Below are positions 58,367 through 64,000 of a DNA stretch of 64,000 bases, in pieces (position 1 is the first letter of the stretch; the number at the start of each line of letters is the position of its first letter). The notes beneath the pieces are model-generated. The model made no database searches. It was not told where the DNA came from and saw only the letters and a program-made list of their open reading frames with translations. Source of the DNA: Cupriavidus pauculus (GTDB lineage Bacteria > Pseudomonadota > Gammaproteobacteria > Burkholderiales > Burkholderiaceae); NCBI RefSeq assembly GCF_008693385.1, contig NZ_CP044065.1, positions 248,001 through 312,000 of the forward strand, in the 5' to 3' direction. The position numbers were made by a program, and so were the translations under genes.

Positions 58367-59887
58367 TCAGCGCTGGGCGGCGACGGCCGGTGCGTCGTGG
58401 GTAGTCATCGGCGGTGGAGACCGCAATGCATCGGTCTGCCATCCGCCACCGGTCGCCTTGACGAGTGCAACGCTGGCCGCGAACGCGCGGCCGCGCAGCG
58501 TGATGGCCGTGCGCTCGTTGGTCAGCGCCAGCTGCTGCGCGGTGATGACGGTCAGGTATTGCGCGGTGCCGGCGCGGTATTGCGCGAGCGACACGCGCTC
58601 GGCGCGCCGCGCGGCATCCACCGCGCGGTCTTGCACCACCACTTCCTGATCGAGCACACGCAGCGCGGACAGGCTGTCTTCCACTTCCTGCAGGCCCGAG
58701 AGCACGGTCTGGCGGTATGCGGCCGCGCTTTCATCATAGGCCGCGACGGCCTGATCGTTGCGCCCGCTGCGCAGGCCGCCGTCGAAGATGGTCTGCGCGA
58801 GGCCCGCGCCCAGCGACCATACCCGGCCCGGCGCGATAAACCAGTTGGCAAGGTTCGCACTGCTGCCGCCGCCCGATGCGGACAGCGTCAGCTGCGGGTA
58901 GTACGCGGCGCGCGCCACGCCGATCTGCGCATTGGCGGCCGCCATCCGGCGTTCGGCGGCGGCGATATCGGGACGGCGTTCGAGCAGCGTGGACGGCAGG
59001 CCCGGCGGCGGCGCGAGCAGCCGCATCGTGACCGGCGTGCCGGGTGCGGCCTGCGCGAGCGCGAAGGCGCCGGGCGCATGGCCCGTGAGCACGGCCAGCG
59101 CATGTTCGAGTTGCGTGCGCTGGACGTCGAGGTCGATGCCCTGCGCGCGCGCGGATTCGAGCGTGACCTGTGCCAGCGACACGTCCGCATCGGTGGCGAT
59201 GCCCGCGCGGAACTGGCTCTGCGTGAGCTTCAGCGACTCCTCGTCGGCGGCGACCGTGCGCGCGAACAGATCCTTGAGCACGTCGGTCGTGCGCAACTGG
59301 ACGTAGTCCTGCGCGACCTCGGCCTGAATGGCGAGCCGCGCGGCGGCCAGGTCGGCCGCCGTGGCCTGCTCGGTGTCGCGCGCGGCTTCCACGGCGCGGC
59401 GCACGAGGCCCCACAGATCGACTTCCCAGCTGGCATCGAGCAACGCGGCATGGCTGTTCGACACGGCCGGCACGCCATTCGACGACGCGCGGCCGCGGCC
59501 CGTCGAGACCTCCGCGCCGAGCGTCGGGAACAGCCCGGCCCGCGCCTGCTGCGTGAGCGCGCGCGCCTGCCGATAGCTCGCTTCCGCCTGCCGTAGCGTC
59601 TGATTGGCCGCCATGGCCGCATCGACGAGTCCATTCAGGGTCACATCGCCATAGGCGGTCCACCAGTCCTGGTTCGGATCGATGCTGGCCGGCTGCGCGA
59701 CCTTCCACTGGTCGTCGGGCGGCGGCACCTCGCGCCAATTGGCCGGTAATTGCTGGTCGGAGAGCGTAGGCTTGACGTAGTCGGGGCCGACCGTGCATCC
59801 GGAGAGCGCCGCCAGCGCGGCGAGCGCGAGCGTGGTGAGGGTGGCGGCAACGGCGGCGCGCGCGGCACCTGGTGGGGGAGCGGTCAT
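58367..59887 (-). CDS. NodT-family RND outer-membrane lipoprotein
   Basis: 506 residues. Lipobox ALSGC puts the lipidated Cys at 31, followed by TVGPDYVKP, the family hallmark. Repeated OEP helices (LRQAEASYRQARAL, RTQLEHALAVLTG, SLAQYRAGTAQYL) form the TolC-like channel. It is the first gene of the efflux operon; the adaptor follows after 47 bases. Confidence 0.94.
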   Translation of the reverse strand: MTAPPPGAARAAVAATLTTLALAALAALSGCTVGPDYVKPTLSDQQLPANWREVPPPDDQWKVAQPASIDPNQDWWTAYGDVTLNGLVDAAMAANQTLRQAEASYRQARALTQQARAGLFPTLGAEVSTGRGRASSNGVPAVSNSHAALLDASWEVDLWGLVRRAVEAARDTEQATAADLAAARLAIQAEVAQDYVQLRTTDVLKDLFARTVAADEESLKLTQSQFRAGIATDADVSLAQVTLESARAQGIDLDVQRTQLEHALAVLTGHAPGAFALAQAAPGTPVTMRLLAPPPGLPSTLLERRPDIAAAERRMAAANAQIGVARAAYYPQLTLSASGGGSSANLANWFIAPGRVWSLGAGLAQTIFDGGLRSGRNDQAVAAYDESAAAYRQTVLSGLQEVEDSLSALRVLDQEVVVQDRAVDAARRAERVSLAQYRAGTAQYLTVITAQQLALTNERTAITLRGRAFAASVALVKATGGGWQTDALRSPPPMTTHDAPAVAAQR

Positions 59888-60107
59888 TGGCGGACTCTGT
59901 CGGTCGGGCTTGACGGGCAAGCAGGCGCGCGACGGTCTGCTCGGGGCAGCCATCGCGGACAGATTCACTGTAAGCCTCGCGGGGGTGCCCGTGTATGTCC
60001 GGTTACACGTGGCGTATTACGGTGTGTTTCTCCGTATTACGCCATGTTTCGCACTTGGTACCGAGTCGCTTCCCACGCGCTTTCCATGGGCTTTCCAACG
60101 AGGAGAC

Positions 60108-60794
60108 ATGACGATGCCAGCATTGCACGACCATCGCTATCCGAACGAATCGGCCGACTACCGCGCCGCGCGCGACGCGCTGCTCGAGGCCGAAATCGCG
60201 CTGCGCCGCCAGACCGAAGCCGTGGCCGCGATGCGCCGCGCGCTGCCGCCGGGCGGGCGCGTTGAGGAAGACTATCTGTTCGAGCAGGCCATGCCCGGCC
60301 AGCCGGGGCAGGTGCGGCTCTCGGAACTGTTTGCGCCGGGGCAGGACACGCTGGTGCTCTACAACTTCATGTACGGACCGAACATGAAGCAGGCCTGCCC
60401 GTCGTGCACGTCGATCCTCGATGCGATCGACGACGTGGTCCCGCACGCGCGCCAGCGCATCGGCTTTGCCGTGGTGGCCCGTTCGCCGCTGGAGCGCCTG
60501 CTCGCCTATGCCCGGCAGCGCGGCTGGGCACACATGCGGCTGCTGTCGTCGGCCAATAACGCGTATAACGCCGACTACCATGGCGAAACCGCCGAGGGCG
60601 CCCAGATGCCGATGCTCAACGTGTTCACCCGCCGCGACGGGGAATTGCGCCATTTCTACGGGACCGAGCTGATGTTCACCAAGGGCGAGGACGGCCAGGA
60701 TCCGCGCCACGTGGATCCGATCTGGCCGCTCTGGAGCCTGCTGGACTACACCCCGGAAGGCCGGGGCGACTGGCGGCCGGCGCTGAATTACTGA
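60108..60794 (+). CDS. DUF899 thioredoxin-like protein
   Basis: 228 residues. The domain resembles peroxiredoxin/thioredoxin folds: LSELFAPGQDTLVLYNFMYG leads into a CxxC motif (Cys97, Cys100 in QACPSCTS), the usual place of the redox site. Family members are mostly uncharacterised. AGGAG precedes the ATG at 60108; ATG 60114 is an alternative. It stands alone between the divergent efflux operon and groES. Confidence 0.85.
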   Translation: MTMPALHDHRYPNESADYRAARDALLEAEIALRRQTEAVAAMRRALPPGGRVEEDYLFEQAMPGQPGQVRLSELFAPGQDTLVLYNFMYGPNMKQACPSCTSILDAIDDVVPHARQRIGFAVVARSPLERLLAYARQRGWAHMRLLSSANNAYNADYHGETAEGAQMPMLNVFTRRDGELRHFYGTELMFTKGEDGQDPRHVDPIWPLWSLLDYTPEGRGDWRPALNY

Positions 60795-60848
60795 CTTCCC
60801 ACGTGAATCTTTCAAGACATTAGGGAAAACCCGTATCAAGTTCCTGCC

Positions 60849-60903
60849 TTGAAAAGGACATACCCCGTCCTTATAATTAGCACTCGTCGGGCCTGAGTGC
60901 TAA
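60849..60903 (+). promoter_or_regulatory. groESL promoter with CIRCE operator
   Basis: TTGAAA (60849-60854), 17 bases, TATAAT (60872-60877) form a near-perfect sigma-70 promoter. CIRCE follows at 60877-60903: arms TTAGCACTC and GAGTGCTAA with a 9-base spacer, an exact match to consensus. HrcA binding here should block transcription until heat shock. No good sigma-32 element is seen. Confidence 0.95.
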
Positions 60904-61030
60904 CAGCATTCACCCGCAGGCACGTGAAGCGTGCCAACCCCTTCCCGATGGAAACCTGATGGTCGTCCGGATGTTCAAGACTGGACGGCCATTTGTGGAT
61001 CAAAACTCACTTTTTGTATTAGGAGTCCGT

Positions 61031-61321
61031 ATGAATCTGCGTCCCTTGCACGACCGCGTGATCGTGAAGCGTCTGGACAACGAAACCAAGACCGCGTCCG
61101 GCATCGTGATTCCCGATAACGCCGCGGAAAAGCCCGATCAGGGCGAAGTGCTGGCCGTGGGCCCCGGCAAGAAGGACGACAAGGGCAACTCGATCGCCCT
61201 CGACGTCAAGGTGGGTGACCGCGTGCTGTTCGGCAAGTACGCCGGCCAGGGCGTGAAGGTGGATGGCCAGGAACTGCTGGTCATGCGCGAAGAAGACATC
61301 ATGGCCGTGGTGCAGAAGTAA
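61031..61321 (+). CDS. groES: co-chaperonin GroES
   Basis: 96 residues, standard. [14 protein letters not shown] and the mobile loop ([17 protein letters not shown]) are conserved, ending in [10 protein letters not shown]. It caps GroEL. AGGAG precedes the ATG; an in-frame upstream ATG at 60959 lies in the leader and is rejected. groEL follows 42 bases later in the CIRCE-controlled operon. Confidence 0.99.
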   Translation: MNLRPLHDRVIVKRLDNETKTASGIVIPDNAAEKPDQGEVLAVGPGKKDDKGNSIALDVKVGDRVLFGKYAGQGVKVDGQELLVMREEDIMAVVQK

Positions 61322-63007
<1,686 letters not shown>

Positions 63008-63044
63008 TTTGCCTGACAGCCGGCCTCCATCGGCCTGCTTCAAG

Positions 63045-63081
63045 AAAAACCCCCGCGGGTGCGAACCCGCGGGGGTTTTTT
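63045..63081. terminator. bidirectional terminator after groEL
   Basis: A 16-bp perfect stem (AAAAACCCCCGCGGGT / ACCCGCGGGGGTTTTT, loop GCGA) followed by T on the plus strand and A on the left. It separates groEL from the convergent beta-propeller gene and can serve both. Confidence 0.92.
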
Positions 63082-63094
63082 CATTGGCGTGCGG

Positions 63095-64000
63095 TTATTG
63101 CTGCTGGAGCTGGACCGGCGCGCCGGGCTTGCCGTCGGCCTGCGGCGCCACCATCAGGTAGCGGCGCTTGTCGGTTGCGGGATTGGTCGGCGCGTGGGTC
63201 GGCGCGTGGGTCGGCGCGTGGGTCGGCGCGTGGGTCGGCGCGTGGTCCGGCGTCACAACCTGGCGGATCGGGCCGATCGAATTGACGATGGCCGAGCCCG
63301 CGGGATTGGTCATGAACGACGCGAGCGGCTGCACGTTGCCGCTGCCGTCGGCGTTGTCGGCCAGCGCGAGCACATACGGCGCCCTGGGCTGCAGACCCGT
63401 CACCGATGCCTGCAGCACCTGCACGAGGCCCTGATCGAACAGCGAGACGCTGGTAGGGGCCGCGGCCGCGCTGGCACCGGCCGGCGCGAGCGTCAGATGC
63501 GAGACCTGCCCGGCCACGCCGAGCGGCTGCAGGTTCTGCGTGCCGTCGCCTTCGGGCACCGCGTCTGGCACGTAGGCGATGGCCTGCGGCGCCTGGCCGA
63601 TCGGCACATTGGCGACCACGCGCTGCGTGGCGGTATCGATCGCGGCAAGCGCGTCCGCGTTCTCGAGGCCCACATAGATGCGCGTGCCATCGGCCGAGGG
63701 CCACACGCCGTGCGGGAGCTTGCCGACCGGAATCGTCGCCACCAGCGAGAAATCGTCGGTGCGGAAGACCTTGACCACGTTGAGGCCGCCGACGGTGATA
63801 TAGGCGAACGTTCCCTTGGGCGTGCGCGCGAAGTTCACATGGTTGGTGATCGGGCCGGTGTCGATCGTCCGGATCGGCGCGAACGGCGGCCTGGCATCGA
63901 ACACCTGCGTGCGGCCCACATCCTTGAGCGTGAACCAGACCTGCGTGCCGTCCGGCGAGGCGGCGATATTCGGGCAGAACGGGCTTTCCTGCTTCACGGT
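63095..64000 (-). CDS. YVTN/YncE-like beta-propeller protein, 3' part
   Basis: The reading frame stays open to the window edge (codon ACC at 63998-64000), so the N-terminus lies outside; 301 codons are seen. Repeated propeller blades are visible, such as TPKGTFAYITVGGLNVVKVF and SADGTRIYVGLENADALAAID. A Thr/Pro/His/Ala linker of five APTH units encoded by a 12-bp repeat lies near the C-terminus. Proteins of this type are usually periplasmic; the export signal cannot be seen. Function unknown. Confidence 0.8.
   Translation of the reverse strand, partial: TVKQESPFCPNIAASPDGTQVWFTLKDVGRTQVFDARPPFAPIRTIDTGPITNHVNFARTPKGTFAYITVGGLNVVKVFRTDDFSLVATIPVGKLPHGVWPSADGTRIYVGLENADALAAIDTATQRVVANVPIGQAPQAIAYVPDAVPEGDGTQNLQPLGVAGQVSHLTLAPAGASAAAAPTSVSLFDQGLVQVLQASVTGLQPRAPYVLALADNADGSGNVQPLASFMTNPAGSAIVNSIGPIRQVVTPDHAPTHAPTHAPTHAPTHAPTNPATDKRRYLMVAPQADGKPGAPVQLQQQ
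63185..63244. repeat. 12-bp tandem repeat, 5 perfect copies
   Basis: GGTCGGCGCGTG is repeated five times without a mismatch. On the minus strand it encodes an APTH repeat in the beta-propeller protein. Confidence 0.95.

Noticed and set aside
60848..60870. Sigma-32 promoter (CTTGAAA with CCCCGT) upstream of groES
   Set aside because: Spacing of 8 bases is far too short for sigma-32. The TTGAAA-N17-TATAAT and CIRCE pair explains control.

Overview
This window is GC-rich chromosomal DNA from a beta-proteobacterium of the Burkholderiaceae, most likely Cupriavidus or a close relative. The evidence is: Bug/TctC-type receptors, a panC-scpA-DUF3460 block, a zapB-zapA-6S RNA-EVE block, a groESL operon under a perfect CIRCE element, and a TRAP DctQM pair. 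No transposase, integrase, phage gene, rRNA or tRNA was seen, so the region looks like ordinary chromosome with accessory inserts. The genus is an inference.

Layout. 1-5 kb: start of a LysR regulator divergent from ilvD, an orphan DUF1120 adhesin-like protein, and a membrane pair (DUF898 plus M48 peptidase). 5-11 kb: a malonate catabolism operon (GntR regulator, malonyl-CoA decarboxylase, Bug receptor, crotonase-fold protein, malonyl-CoA synthetase). 11-13.7 kb: SIMPL protein, EVE protein, 6S RNA and zapA/zapB. 13.8-27 kb: a cobalamin region. A B12 riboswitch leads btuB-btuC-btuD-cobO-cobT-cobS-cobC; btuF, cobD, cbiB and cobU run the other way; cobQ and a ParA-like ATPase follow. Together they import corrinoids, adenosylate them, make the aminopropanol arm and attach the lower ligand. 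No corrin-ring genes are present here.

27-31.7 kb: GNAT acetyltransferase, PepSY-TM protein, panC, scpA, DUF3460. 31.8-38.5 kb: tamA-tamB and a BamE-like lipoprotein, all envelope biogenesis. 38.6-46.5 kb: metG, an OmpA-type lipoprotein, apbC, sodC, dcd and a 753-aa basic amino-acid decarboxylase. 46.6-49.1 kb: a 795-aa protein of unknown family with a disordered N-terminus, preceded by a perfect hrpII/PIP box (TTCG-N16-TTCG). It is the best candidate in the window for something undescribed, a type III secreted effector. 49.1-53 kb: TRAP permeases and argH. 53-60 kb: an ECF sigma factor with a very small zinc anti-sigma factor, and a complete RND efflux operon. 60-64 kb: DUF899 protein, groES-groEL and the 3' part of a YVTN beta-propeller gene.

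A recurrent oddity is short tandem repeats. Four genes carry in-frame 12-bp repeats and two intergenic sites carry 10- or 11-bp repeats. A further 137-bp unit is directly repeated beside cbiB and carries copies of the cbiB 3' end.
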